Assembly (NCBI GenBank): GCA_001247695.2
Contig: LGRX02034301.1
Location: forward strand, 1-36,215
DNA from: Cymbomonas tetramitiformis
Lineage: Eukaryota > Chlorophyta > Pyramimonadophyceae > Pyramimonadales > Pyramimonadaceae
Direction of reading: 5' to 3'
Length of the DNA: 36,215 bases
Shown here: positions 18,986 to 28,314 of the stretch, piece by piece
Numbering within the stretch: the first letter of the stretch is position 1
Layout: every line of letters starts with the position of its first letter
Position numbers and translations under genes: made by a program
Notes under the pieces: generated by a model
Told to the model about the DNA's origin: nothing
Database searches by the model: none
What the model saw: the letters and a program-made list of their open reading frames with translations, nothing else

Positions 18986-19592
18986 CCTCGGTGTGACTGC
19001 GGAAGTCGTGGAAGTACGACAGGGCCGGCGCAAGAACGACGTACTCGTACTTCATGGACGACGCCGATTTCTTGCTGAGGGAGTCGTAAGACTTGTCGCC
19101 GTACATTGCGTACATCTGGGGCATATCGCTCTCCAGATTTTTCGGCCGGGTAGGGAACGGGTTGTCGAGACTCTCCGGAACGTACCGCAGTTTCTTGCGA
19201 CGTTCGAGCTCGGCCTCAGCCCCTTTCTTGATCGTCGGGGTAATGGGTGGGGGGGGAACAGTCTTGGAGGCTGCCACCTCTGCTGAGAGGCTGGCAATTT
19301 GCTCCGACATTGTTTCAATCAACTTCTGCTGCTGTTGCTGCTGAAGTTGCTGCTGCAGTTGCTGCTGTTGCTGCATTGTCTGCTGTTGCCTCATCATTTC
19401 CATCATTAGACCCGACGTGTCGATGGGTACAGTCGGTGATGGGGTGGTTTGCTCTGCCACATCCGTGTCGACAACGGAAATCAACGGACTGGCCCGTCGT
19501 GGGATCGGAGTCAGGGGGTCAGTTCCCAGTACTGGGAAGTCTGCCTGAGCTAAGAGAGCTTCGCGAACAGAACTTTCGCGTGTTCCTACCAT
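18986..19592 (-). pseudogene. Gag N-terminal part, severed by an insertion
   Basis: The start is ATG 19590-19592 (MVGTRESS), which aligns with the copy 2 start MVVTRSTP. The longer open frame to 19610 begins with TTG. After a Pro/Thr-rich segment there is a Met/Gln-rich stretch (MMRQQQTMQQQQQ) that likely forms a coiled coil for Gag assembly. Next comes the conserved block KKGAEAELERR, then MPQMYAMYGDKSYDSLSKK and the APALSYFHDF stretch. The reading is cut at the target duplication of the hAT-like element. Confidence 0.8.
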
Positions 19593-19725
19593 TTTTTGGG
19601 TTGGTACCAAGTTGAAGTACTCACTAAGAAACTAAAACTGTGTAATAAAAGAGAGTTGTTAGTCAAAAAAGCAGTGTGCCTCACAGAAAATACTCAGTTG
19701 AATATTTTCGTGTCGTTTCTTTTGC

Positions 19726-19891
19726 AATCAGCAAAAGGAACAGAGCTGTGGCCACGTCCGTTCGTGTCCATTATATACATTGCCACAGTCTCGGAACCGT
19801 CACTGTCACTACTGTGCCAACGTGTCACTGGTCAGTGATTTTTTCGAGGCAGACTAAACCACTAAAATTACACTGCATTCCAATTTACACA
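19726..19891 (-). repeat. A1 terminal repeat of copy 1
   Basis: The 166-bp 5' terminal repeat, matching A2. It contains CACTGGTCAGTG, a small hairpin, and a TATATA-like stretch (ATTATATACATTGCC) that could serve as promoter for the minus-strand transcript. Confidence 0.9.
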
Positions 19892-20145
19892 GAATCATCC
19901 TCTTAGCATAATTGATAAAGCGGGGTCAAAGGTCGCGTTTGGCAGGTTTGGATTGGTAGAATTGTCAGAATTGACGGGTTTCCCACAGATCAGGATTCGA
20001 TGCTTCGAAACCAGCAAAATCTCAGGATCAGCCCGTATCTGTATCTTTCGAAACCACTTGAATTGAGGCTTCAATAGGTCAGATTCTGATTTTTGTTTGG
20101 ATCCGGAGCAACGAATCCGGATCCGTTATTTACACTGCCTCCCCC

Positions 20146-21760
20146 CCACATTTCCCTCGTCACCCTCACCAGCTCTCCCCATGCCAACCCTGTCCATCAG
20201 CGCTAACTGTTGGAATTCAGCGGTGGGTGATTTGCAAAGACGAACGCAAACTTTCATTTACAAAAGATATAGCAGTTCGTATCCTGAAACGACGCAAAAG
20301 CTAGCGCCCAATCATTACTGATTGGGCAGACGGTTTGTGAAAGTTTGCGAAAAGAGTCCTACGTGTCACTGTCAGTTCATAATGACTGCAGTGACACGGA
20401 TGAGATGGGCCGATGAACTATTACGTATTGTCTCCCCAATGGTCATATGGTCATCTTTGATCTTACGGCTACTATTAGTTCAGCAGATCTACAGATCTAG
20501 ATCTAAGGGTTTCTTAGGGGTTTTTCAGGGTTTGAGCCTTCTGACTGCTGTACAAGGCCCAAACAGTAATGCTTCACACCTAACGAATCAGCAGGGAGTG
20601 CAGATTCAAATACTAACCTCTCTGCCCCCTCCCGCCGAGCCGCCTCCCCCCAATCCCAGTCCGGGCCCATGCCTCCTCCCACACGCCCTCCACCAGCCCA
20701 GCGCCATACGGCGTATTAAGACCATATTTAAAAACGCGACGGATATAAAATCCAAGATTAAATACTTATATCGTTAATATTGGGATTGCTTATATGCAGC
20801 CGCCCCGGAACGTGCAGGTGCAATAAATGGACACCAATGCCTGCCGGAAGGGCATTCTGAAGGTTTGAGTTAGTCGAGGGCTTAGGTCCTCCCAAACGTT
20901 ATTTGGGAATTTGCGTGAATCCAATTTCTCGCAAAGATTTGGCATGCTACTTCTTTACATCATCTCTAGAGATGTACGAATGCAGCTGTTCCCATCGGTT
21001 TCTCGCAACGCCCCAAGTAACGTTTGTTCAACAGCCCATATGGACGTACTTGCTGCGTTGGTTTGCGTATTTAGTAACTTACACGCGCCATCCCGGATGT
21101 GCCGCGGGGCTCGGAGCGTGTGAACCAAATGACCAAATGAAACACAGATGCACACATACAGCGTTGAAAATATGTTTAAGTCGTTGATATTACTATTTCT
21201 TAGCGTTCCCTTCGGCAGGATACCGAAGGGAATGCCGTTTTGCGGATGCCGGTTCCCGCTTCCGCCACACGAAGCGGGGAATCCGGGATCTGCTTCCAGT
21301 CACCGAATCTGTGCGGGGATGCTTCCTAGCGTTCATAATACCTTATATTAAACATTATTCGCTTCTAATGTATCGCGAAGAGTTATCAATCTCTTCATTA
21401 ATCTACCCTGCTGCACTAGGTTTTCACAGTGTAAAGCGCTTAAGAAGCGCGAACGGAAGCGGACAGATTCCAGAAAGATACCGGTGCGATTTCGATAACG
21501 GTTTAGAAGTCCTTCCTATTTAATCGAACGGCTGTACGGAATTTGTAAACAATGAAAAATATAATTCGCATCTTTTCCGTCGCGCTTTTCATTACACTCT
21601 TAATACGCCGTACGCCACCCACCTCCGGCCCCACAGCCCGCCTGATGATCAACCGTGCGACTCCTCGTGCGAGCGTAAAAGAAACCGACCGGAATCACTT
21701 CTCCTTCCACCCCACGGCACCGCCATGTGCTGTCTCTCACTCCTGCGGGTGTGTATGCGC
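20146..21760. other. Intergenic region, no convincing gene
   Basis: Short ORFs of up to 151 codons are present, but no domain or bias supports them. The stretch near 20,330-20,410 has CGTGTCACTGTCAGT-like sequence resembling the A repeat. Two hairpins at 21206-21278 are annotated separately. Confidence 0.5.
21206..21278. repeat. Two adjacent hairpins
   Basis: TTCCCTTCGG (21206-21215) pairs perfectly with CCGAAGGGAA (21223-21232). CCCGCTTC (21255-21262) pairs with GAAGCGGG (21271-21278), and the stem extends outward with a one-base bulge. The hairpins share a TTCC/GGAA flavour and may be diverged copies of one inverted element. Confidence 0.75.
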
Positions 21761-21761
21761 T

Positions 21762-22356
21762 TATCCTCGGACCGACTCCTTTGGCACACCGTAGCCGTAG
21801 AAGACCGGCTGCACTATGTACCCGAACCGGGGATCAAAAGATTCAGCGCACACATCGGGACACTTATCCGGATTCTCCGGAGCTCATTAGTGAAGAATGA
21901 GACCCCCTCAGCCTCACTTCGTGTTTTTGTATATGCTTATAACCCTGGGACCAGCAACTATTGTTGGTGGATGATCGGTCACATCGTATCATCTTTCCAT
22001 GCTGCTTTGCATCTGGGTTGGGAATATGTTTGAGTTGGTGATATCTTGTCACGGCCCTGCCGTGCTCCTGATTTGCTTCTCACATCCACTGGGATGATGG
22101 TGGCTGGCTTTTGTTGGCCGATCTCATGCCGTTCAGTGTATATCCTTATTCTTGGACCGACTCCTTTGGCATCACATAACCACAAAGGATTGGCTGCACT
22201 ATATACCCACACCGTGGATCAAAGGATTCAGGGCACACTTCGGGACACTTATCCGGATTCTCCGGAACTCGTTAGTGAAGATTGGGACCCCCTAAGCCTC
22301 ACTGCGTGTGCGTGTGTGGCTTATCCTTGGACTGATTCCTTTGGCATCACATAACC
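21762..22356 (+). repeat. Alpha repeat copies, left of the inserted element
   Basis: Alpha copies (GACCGACTCCTTTGGCA, then GGCTGCACTATGTACCC and TTCTCCGGAGCTCATTAGTG) lie at about 21,762-21,905 and 22,150-22,293. The left piece of a third lies at 22,318-22,356 and is interrupted at ATAACCA by a retroelement; it resumes at 24,597. The stretch 21,906-22,149 between them is unrelated. Confidence 0.75.
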
Positions 22357-22914
22357 AACAGCCCCACAGGCCTCGACAAATCGTGCACCATTCTCTCCTT
22401 CAACTTCCCTTCAACAACTCTGAAGACAATTCCTAGAGCTGAGATACCGGACACACTCTCTTCGTCAGAGCGCACCATCCTTCCGGCTGCCTCCTCCTCG
22501 AGCAGCTTCCTCTGCACCTTCTCTTGGTGCTCGGGTGGAACATAATTCTCCACCTGGAAGAACTCTGCTGGCTGCTCCTGCTGCCACCGAAACCCGGTAG
22601 CCACCCCGCGGACCACCTCCTCCGCGCCCGGTAGGCCCCAAGCAGCTTGGGCCCACCTCTCCACCCTCTCCGTGAGTGGCGATACCCGCGCCCCCACTGC
22701 CTCCACCTCGCGCTGGTACGTACTGCATCCAGTCCGCCTCCGGCACTCCGTACGAAGCCAAGGACACCCGGACTGCCATGAACATCGCCAGTACCTTAGC
22801 CGACCACCTCCTCTCTGGCCTCCTCGCCTTCACCTCATTCCTCTTCCTCTCAGCCGTCCCATCAGGTACGAACGGGGCTGCCTCCGGCAACTGCGCCCCG
22901 CTCTCCTCAGCTAG
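22357..22914 (-). pseudogene. N-terminal fragment of DIRS-like reverse transcriptase
   Basis: Two overlapping frames are needed. The first follows the zinc-finger ORF after a TGA (22915-22917) in the same frame (LPEAAPFVPDGTAERKR and on to EADWMQYVPA). The second, from about 22,706, reads through FRWQQEQPAEFFQVENYVP and ends with ERMVHDLSRPVG, the early fingers motif of DIRS-like reverse transcriptases. All palm and catalytic motifs are missing, because the element is truncated. A frameshift near 22,700 also makes it non-functional. Confidence 0.65.
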
Positions 22915-23099
22915 TCATTTGCTAGGGCAAGCCGACTCCCCGTGGCCCGCCGCCTGACACTTACGGCACGCGTGAACAAAGCCGCAGTCCTTGCCTTTCT
23001 TGCAGCCACGCGCCGACTGAAAGAAGTCACACACGCAATCCTTCCGCTTCCGCGGCGCCTTGGGCTGACCACGGCCCTTACCTCCGCCACGGTCATCCG
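22915..23099 (-). CDS. Gag zinc-binding tail: CCCH finger plus CCHC knuckle
   Basis: A basic Gly/Lys/Arg-rich start (GGGKGRGQPKAPRKRK) is followed by CDFFQSARGCKKGKDCGFVH, a C-x8-C-x5-C-x3-H finger. CRKCQAAGHGESAC, a classical C-x2-C-x4-H-x4-C retroviral-type knuckle, comes directly after. The frame is -1 to the main Gag ORF, which ends at 23100-23102, and no ATG begins it, so in a functional relative it would be the C-terminus of Gag through a shift or because this copy carries an indel. It would bind element RNA during particle assembly. The ORF ends in TGA immediately before pol in the same frame. Confidence 0.7.
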
Positions 23100-24095
23100 T
23101 CAACCTCTTCTGTGAGTCACCCAGAGTCTCAGAAAAGTGTACTGAAACTTAAACGCCAACGGAACCGGATCCCACGACGTCACCCGACCCTGCTCAAAGT
23201 CATCACGCACTTGTGCGTCAAAATCATACACATCCGCCCACGAATACTTCTCCGTCAGCGTCAGAATCCAGCTCACATACTTCCGAAACAGTGCGCCCTC
23301 CTTCTCATCCTCAATCTTTTCCATCATCTCAAAATTCTGTTCCAAGAACTGATCCTTGGACAACCTCGGAACCGTCACCGTTTTCATCTCTCCCGTCAAC
23401 GGGTCAGCCACCACCTTCCTGCGCAACTTAGCACTGGGCCGCTCCCTCAACGCGAAATCAGAAGCCGCACCTTTCGCTGGTTCATAGCCACCGACTCTCG
23501 CACCCAGCCACGCGTCAACTCGCCTCTTCAACGCCTCATCTGCAGCCAGGTCCGCTGGCGACGGCTCCTTCCCCTCGCGTTTCGTCTTCTTCGGCGGCCG
23601 CGCATTCGCTGCCACTTCCTCCTCCTCCTCGAAAAGATCTTCCCCAGCAGGTTCTTCATCTTCTCCTTCGGCCTCGCTCTCCGCCTCCCGACGGTCCTTC
23701 CCACCCGTCCCGGATAGCGACGACTGCGGAATATCTGGGACTTTAAATCCCAGCTCTCCAACCAGCACTTCCACGCACTGGTCCGCTGCTTCCACAATCG
23801 CTGAGCAAAAAGCAGGCCCGCCTCTTGCTGGAGGCACCAGCGTTGCGGGCGTCACGATCTCGCCTTCGTCGACTTCCGCAGGCGTGAACTCTCCCCCTGA
23901 GAGCGCGAACTCCAACATCTCCTCCGCGCTCTGCAGCTTCGCAGCCTTTACCCACTGCATTACACAGTCTAACGCTGGCGCTGCCCCCGCGCATCTCTTC
24001 GTCGCTGTCATGCTCGCCGACATCATCTTCGCGACCATCCGTATGTCGGAATACGCCTTCTTCATTAGTACTTCCGCTCTAGCTCCGTCTGCCAT
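23100..24095 (-). CDS. Gag-like protein of the second retroelement family
   Basis: The start is ATG 24093-24095 (MADGARAEVL). The open frame extends 9 nt upstream only through a TTG. About 331 codons: an N-terminal helical part, an acidic linker near residues 140-175 (EAEGEDEEPAGEDLFEEEEE), a basic patch (RPPKKTKREGKE), then a folded block containing RLSKDQFLEQNFEMMEKIED and YVSWILTLTEKYSWADVYDF. The order (acidic linker, folded domain, then a basic zinc-binding tail) suits a Gag. The ORF stops at 23100-23102, just where the zinc-finger frame takes over. Confidence 0.6.
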   Translation of the reverse strand: MADGARAEVLMKKAYSDIRMVAKMMSASMTATKRCAGAAPALDCVMQWVKAAKLQSAEEMLEFALSGGEFTPAEVDEGEIVTPATLVPPARGGPAFCSAIVEAADQCVEVLVGELGFKVPDIPQSSLSGTGGKDRREAESEAEGEDEEPAGEDLFEEEEEVAANARPPKKTKREGKEPSPADLAADEALKRRVDAWLGARVGGYEPAKGAASDFALRERPSAKLRRKVVADPLTGEMKTVTVPRLSKDQFLEQNFEMMEKIEDEKEGALFRKYVSWILTLTEKYSWADVYDFDAQVRDDFEQGRVTSWDPVPLAFKFQYTFLRLWVTHRRG

Positions 24096-24322
24096 TTTTC
24101 TCAATAGAATTCTCGAAAATTCGCAAGAATTTCAAAACTGAAATTTGAACTTTTTTAAGTGGTAGACTCGGAGCCCGAAGTTCTCGCAGAATGAAGAGTG
24201 CGAACTGTCGCAGCCGAGTTCAAATACTCGGAACCACTTAGCAACACTGTGAGTTACCTTTCGTGTTCCACACGAAACTTCACGGCCTTTCACTTTGTGA
24301 GGCTTCACCAAGGTAACTTCAA

Positions 24323-24355
24323 AAGTGACACATGTCACTTCGGTACTCTGTACCG
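24323..24355. repeat. Two back-to-back hairpins in the retroelement leader
   Basis: AAGTGACA-CA-TGTCACTT (24323-24340) and CGGTAC-TCT-GTACCG (24341-24355) are perfect inverted repeats next to each other, about 230-260 bp upstream of the Gag ATG on the minus strand. They may structure the element RNA leader. Confidence 0.8.
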
Positions 24356-24596
24356 TCGTCCAGACTATGACACTCTTAGTCTGTAGACTGTCGACCAATC
24401 CGAACTCAGGAAAGTCGAACTGCAGAATTAATCGAATCTCCGAGTCGATATTTCTGCCACGAAAAAACTCTCAGAAAAAATTCACTGTCCTCGTCGAGCC
24501 TCGGGCTCATTTTTTCTGAGTCAAAAACTTCCTCCCCAGTACTTCCCAAATAATCGGAAAAAATAAAAAAATTCCAATTATTTACACTAACCATTA

Positions 24597-25675
24597 AGAA
24601 TTGGCTGCACTATGTACCCTCGCCAAGGATCACAGGAATCAGCACACACTTTGGGACACTTATCCGGTTTCTCCGGAGCTCACTAGTGAAGAATGGGACC
24701 CTCTAAGCCTTACTGAACCACCTGAGCCCCTCTGCATCTGCACCGCCGGCGCACTGCTGCCGTGTCGCTGGTACCTCTGCCCCCTGAGCCTCACTGGGCC
24801 ATCTGAGCCCCTCTGCAAATGCCCTGCCGGCGCACTGCTGCTGTGTCTCTGAAGCCGGCTCACCTTTGCCCCTCGAGCCATTCGAGCCATCTCTTCACCA
24901 CCAAGCCCACACTCGCGACCACCCTGCTGCCCTCCACTCGCCCTAGAGCCTGGTCTCAAAGAGCTTGCTTACCCACGACACGGCCGGTATTCCCAAGGGC
25001 TGTCCCAAGGGGCTGAGAATGATGAACTGCATTGCCCCCAGCTGAGCTTGCGCACCCGCCACCGATCTGCGCGTGCAACCCTCTATCCCGAGCACCAACT
25101 CTATGGGACTGAAGCCCTTCCACTGAAAGCCCTGCGGGGAAGCTTCGAACTTGAGCAATGCGCCACACTTGCACTGCAACTGTCATGCTGGACCGTTCCT
25201 ACTTGAGGTCCTATCCCCACATAAGTATGCCTGTGTGTCCCGAGCCCTCCCGGTGGTCGATAGTTTGTGTAGAGGACGTGTGTGTGGCTTATCCTTAGAC
25301 CGATTCCTTTGGCATCACATAACCACAAAAGATCGGCTGCACTATGTACCCTCACCGGGATCAAAGGATTCAGAACACACTTCGGGACACTTATCCGGTT
25401 TCTCCGGAGCTCACTAATGGAGAATAGGACCCCTAAGCCTTACTGGGCCACCCGAGCCCCTCTGCACCTGCACCGCCGGCGCACTGCTGCTGTGTCTCTG
25501 GAGCTATGCGTGTGCTTATCCTTGGACCGACTCCTTTGGCACCCCGTAGCCACAGAAGACCGGCTGCACTATGTACCCACGCCGGACATCAAAAGATTCA
25601 GCACACACATTGGAGCTGTGTGTGCTTATTCTTTGACTGACTCCTTTGGCATCACATAACCATAAAGGATCTGAT
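24597..25675 (+). repeat. Alpha-beta-gamma repeat copies, right of the inserted element
   Basis: Alpha resumes at 24,597. Two beta segments (about 24,716-24,855) and a full gamma (about 24,855-25,275) follow. Next come alpha-beta (25,283-25,510), a shortened alpha (25,514-25,612) and the start of another (25,626-25,672). The order and orientation match 12.1-13.1 kb, showing a tandem family with a unit of about 0.7 kb. Confidence 0.75.
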
Positions 25676-27274
25676 TTGAAATCTGGTGTATCTGTGATTC
25701 TGTATACATACATGGTGTTTGATGGCATGTGTATACTTATTCTCACATTGCATCATACATACATCATGACGCCAAATGCAAAATACGTGCTTGCAGATTT
25801 GGGTGCCAAGCAGACTGTGGAAATGAAACAAAGGTGGCGACAGTGATGATATATCTTGAGGTATCAGCCTCCAGCCGTAGATGCATGCCTTTTAGCCTCT
25901 TTGGTTGTTGTTTCCATAGTCCTATTGCTTCGCATATTGCAAAGTCATGCTGCGTGGAGGCGATTGACTTGTGCAAAGTTAGTTTTTGAAGGGAATCTTT
26001 GAATGCGACAGTATTCCGTATAGGTTTTGAATGTTTGTAATGTTCTGCATAGGTTGCATCGAAGGTCGCTTTTTGAACCCTTTGTTCTCAGATCAACGCT
26101 CTTTGAACACTTAGTGTTATCACCCGTACTACTTTGTGTTTTCAACCCGTGATCCAAAGTGTGTGCTAATATCCTTAAAAAAAGCGGCTCACAACTTAGG
26201 CTTCGCACCAATCACAGCAATCCAAATCATTTTTACAGAATCAGAGGTTGTATGCATCGTGTTTATAACGAAGTCGTGTACTCTCACTGGTCGTTGGCAA
26301 TAGGGTTGCTTACTGCATTCCGTAGGTTGGATGCTTGTTGCTGGTTGTAGGTCATGGCGGTGGCGGCAATAATATGAGCATGCATGTGTGCTGTGTGCAA
26401 CAGGTGGGATTCTTTGATGTCTACAATAGGACGATAAGTGCTGCTACTGCTGACCACTTGCGCCAGAGGTGCTTCCCCCATGGCACCTTGTACCACTGCG
26501 GTGCTTGGCTGGGACGTATGGATACTCACATATGGCCAGTATGCATTTTATTGGTCATTTCTTCTATTTTACCTTTTCTATGATGTTAGCATGATGTGGT
26601 CAAATGTTCAGTCTCACATTGTACCTGGCACGTGTTTTAGTCTTACTCTACATAGCAACAAGTTCAGAGCTAGCTAGATCCTGCGCGACTTAGCCGCCCA
26701 TGACTATTTGATTCATTATTGCGAGTGCTTACATTGAGGTAATAAGCATATTTGCAACATGAAATTTGTCCACATCGATGTTGTTTTTATGATACGGAGT
26801 TGATCACACGTTGCGGGTATTTCATAAGGATTTTTGTGTTGCCATAAACGCCTAGCTGTCCACTTGAGTTGCGGCCTTCACAGTGGCAGCAGATCGTACT
26901 ATTCTATCTCTTGCATGGTTCATTGGCGTAGCATAGCAAGTGATCTTGGCTTTCATTGTTTGCATCAACTGTAGAAAGGATCAAACGTGACAATTTTGGT
27001 GCTATGAACTCATCTTTGTAGAAACGAAATGCTTCACCAAAAATTCTCTTGTGTTATACGCTTATCTTTTCATCATATTTGTTATAATGCTTGCTTGTTG
27101 TATGGACAAGGTATATTATGCAATTAAGATATGTTGAGCTGTAACACGTTTAGGGGTTGCATACAAGGTGCTCCTGCGTGGACCATCGAATTTTTTGCGC
27201 AAGCGTTTGTGTTGGCGATGTGCTACCGATCTTGCGAGGGATGTGATGTGAAAATACGACCTTAATCAGCATTG
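25676..27274. other. AT-richer stretch, possibly intronic, with one exon candidate
   Basis: No long ORF. The best coding candidate is about 26,402-26,513 on the plus strand. A run ending TGTGTGCAACAG resembles an acceptor, the reading contains VGFFDVYNRTISAATADHLR and a Cys-containing HGTLYHCGAWLG, and GTATGG follows as a possible donor. Elsewhere nothing is supported. The region could be introns or upstream sequence of the plus-strand Cys-rich gene. Confidence 0.3.
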
Positions 27275-27756
27275 ATGTGTGCTGACGGAGCTTTTGCTTT
27301 GTCGGGTGTGGAACGCATTTGCTCTGGAAGTTGTACTTGGAACGTGTGTATGCGCGATCCACTAAGGAGAGCCAGGAAATTGCCGGAAGTGTGTTGGTAC
27401 AAAGAGGACCGGTCATTCACTCAGTCTCAATACCGACATATTGAGGCACTGCCTTTGAAGGAAGGTACGTGTCGACGTTTTCCTCTCTTTCCTTTTCTCC
27501 AATTACAATAGTGGCCGAAGTCGCCACTTGTTGTGGTTTTAATGAATTGTGTTCCTGTCATAATAGAGAGCATCACCCATGCCAGTTGGAGTTAGAGTTG
27601 AACTTTGGTGCTACTGCTGATTCTCTGCCATTAGCAAATGGCACTGAACCGGCACTGAACTGGGATTGTTCTTCTTGCTTTCCCGCCACTCCAATTCCAC
27701 GGACTCGGTTTCATGTCGAGGGCTGGCATGCATGCAGACGGTCATGCGTAGACTGA
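27275..27756 (+). CDS. Putative Cys-rich extracellular protein, two exons
   Basis: Exon candidate A ends at 27464 (LPLKE) before GTACGT. Candidate B begins at 27512 after a T/C-rich tract ending ACAATAG. The implied 47-nt intron is phase 1 and joins the two frames exactly. The joined product is Cys-rich (CSGSCTWNVC, CCGFNELCSC, CSSCFP) with an NGT sequon, and ends near GWHACRRSC, which resembles the start of a PAN/Apple-like domain (compare GWSHCREVC at 31.5 kb). The TGA at 27754-27756 may be real, or a donor just before it may continue the gene. The 5' end is unknown. I infer a secreted or surface protein; no family is assigned firmly. Confidence 0.4.
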
Positions 27757-27898
27757 GCGCCATTAAGACGCGATGTTAGCAACCATGAAATGGTTTACAC
27801 ACGCATTTAGTGAAAAGAGCAGTCTGTCTTTGGCAAATGAAGATAAGCAAAAGTGGCATGATTACGTGGAAGGAAACTTTGAACACTGCGCGGTGCAG

Positions 27899-28314
27899 GG
27901 GAATGGTATATCCGCGTGCTTGAAGACCATTACCAAGCTGTCCGAGGCAGAATCAAGCAAGTCTCAGATGCTGGAGAAATGTTTGATGTTCCGACGCATC
28001 CCCGATGGGAGACTTGCTTGGAGAGCTCCCCTTCCTTACCATCACCAGACACCCCTCTTCCAGTCCCTCCCCTTCCAGTGACTCCTTCTGCACCCTTTCC
28101 ATACTCCTCTATGCCACCTTTGACTCCACATACCCCACCCATGGTGCCTGCACCAAAAAGTAGCGACAACTACACTGACGTCAACTCCTCCGATGCAACA
28201 ATTGAGAATATCACGTTCTCTCCAACAGCTTTTGTGACCCCAGTAACATGGAGCGTGAGCGGTTTAATGCCAACCGCTCTCCAACCGGTCCAGACAGGTG
28301 CTAAGTACATGCAG
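27899..28314 (+). CDS. Putative exon: Pro-rich linker with N-glycosylation sequons
   Basis: An AG at 27897-27898 and a phase-1 reading give EWYIRVLEDHYQAVRG, then a Pro/Ser-rich stretch (PLPVPPLPVTPSAPFPY), and then NSS and NIT sequons typical of extracellular stalks. Possible donors are GTGAGC at 28255, GTGCTA at 28297 and GTAAAT at 28315. Only the phase-1 donor at 28297 would match the phase of the Apple-like exon at 31,466. An alternative frame over the first 190 bases is also open, so the 5' boundary is uncertain. Probably part of the same plus-strand gene as its neighbours. Confidence 0.35.

Larger units (their letters stand above)
13676..19891 (-). mobile_element. Ngaro/DIRS-type tyrosine-recombinase retrotransposon, copy 1
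   Basis: Reading on the minus strand, the element is A1 (19891-19726), gag, RT-RNase H, Tudor-tyrosine recombinase, B1 (14070-14039), A2 (14038-13873), a 165-bp spacer and B2 (13707-13676). A1-ORFs-B1-A2-B2 split direct repeats are diagnostic of the Ngaro/PAT arrangement, in which the B2-A1 junction of a circular intermediate matches the internal B1-A2 junction. There are no flanking target duplications, as expected for recombinase-mediated insertion. The A repeats differ at only about two of 166 positions, suggesting a recent insertion. Gag is broken by a hAT-like insertion and the polymerase by a +1 shift, so this copy is probably not autonomous. Confidence 0.85.
13327..20145. mobile_element. 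Outer hAT-like element, split by a nested retrotransposon
   Basis: CCTCCCCC at 13327-13334 and at 20138-20145 form an 8-bp direct duplication. Inside it, the left end (13335 onward, CATTTAGTGCC, then ACGGATCCGG) and the reverse complement of the right end (CAGTGTAAATAACGGATCC) form an imperfect terminal inverted repeat. An 8-bp duplication and a CAGTG-like terminus fit the hAT superfamily. Removing the retrotransposon at 13,676-19,891 leaves about 587 bp with no transposase, so this would be a non-autonomous element. Caution: the duplicated 8-mer is low-complexity. Confidence 0.55.
22357..24596 (-). mobile_element. 3'-truncated DIRS-like retroelement of a second family
   Basis: An alpha repeat is interrupted between CATCACATAACCA (ending about 22,356) and AAGAATTGGCTGCAC (from about 24,595). 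An uninterrupted alpha reads CACATAACCACAAAGGATTG, so the boundaries are well defined. The insert contains, on the minus strand, a leader of about 500 bp with hairpins, gag, zinc-finger region and the start of a reverse transcriptase that stops at HDLSRPVG exactly at the junction. Gag is unrelated in sequence to copies 1 and 2. Loss of the whole 3' part at the insertion boundary suggests aberrant integration or a deletion. Confidence 0.7.

Noticed and set aside
13676..19891. Interpretation of the A repeats as ordinary LTRs
   Set aside because: The second A copy is internal to the B2 terminus and abuts B1, and the element codes for a tyrosine recombinase rather than a DDE integrase. Split direct repeats fit better.
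24901..25275. Pol III B-box-like GTTCGAA in the gamma module (minus strand, near 25,145), suggesting a tRNA-derived SINE
   Set aside because: The word is not conserved in the homologous gamma copies (it reads GTTCACA at about 13,020), and no matching A box was found.
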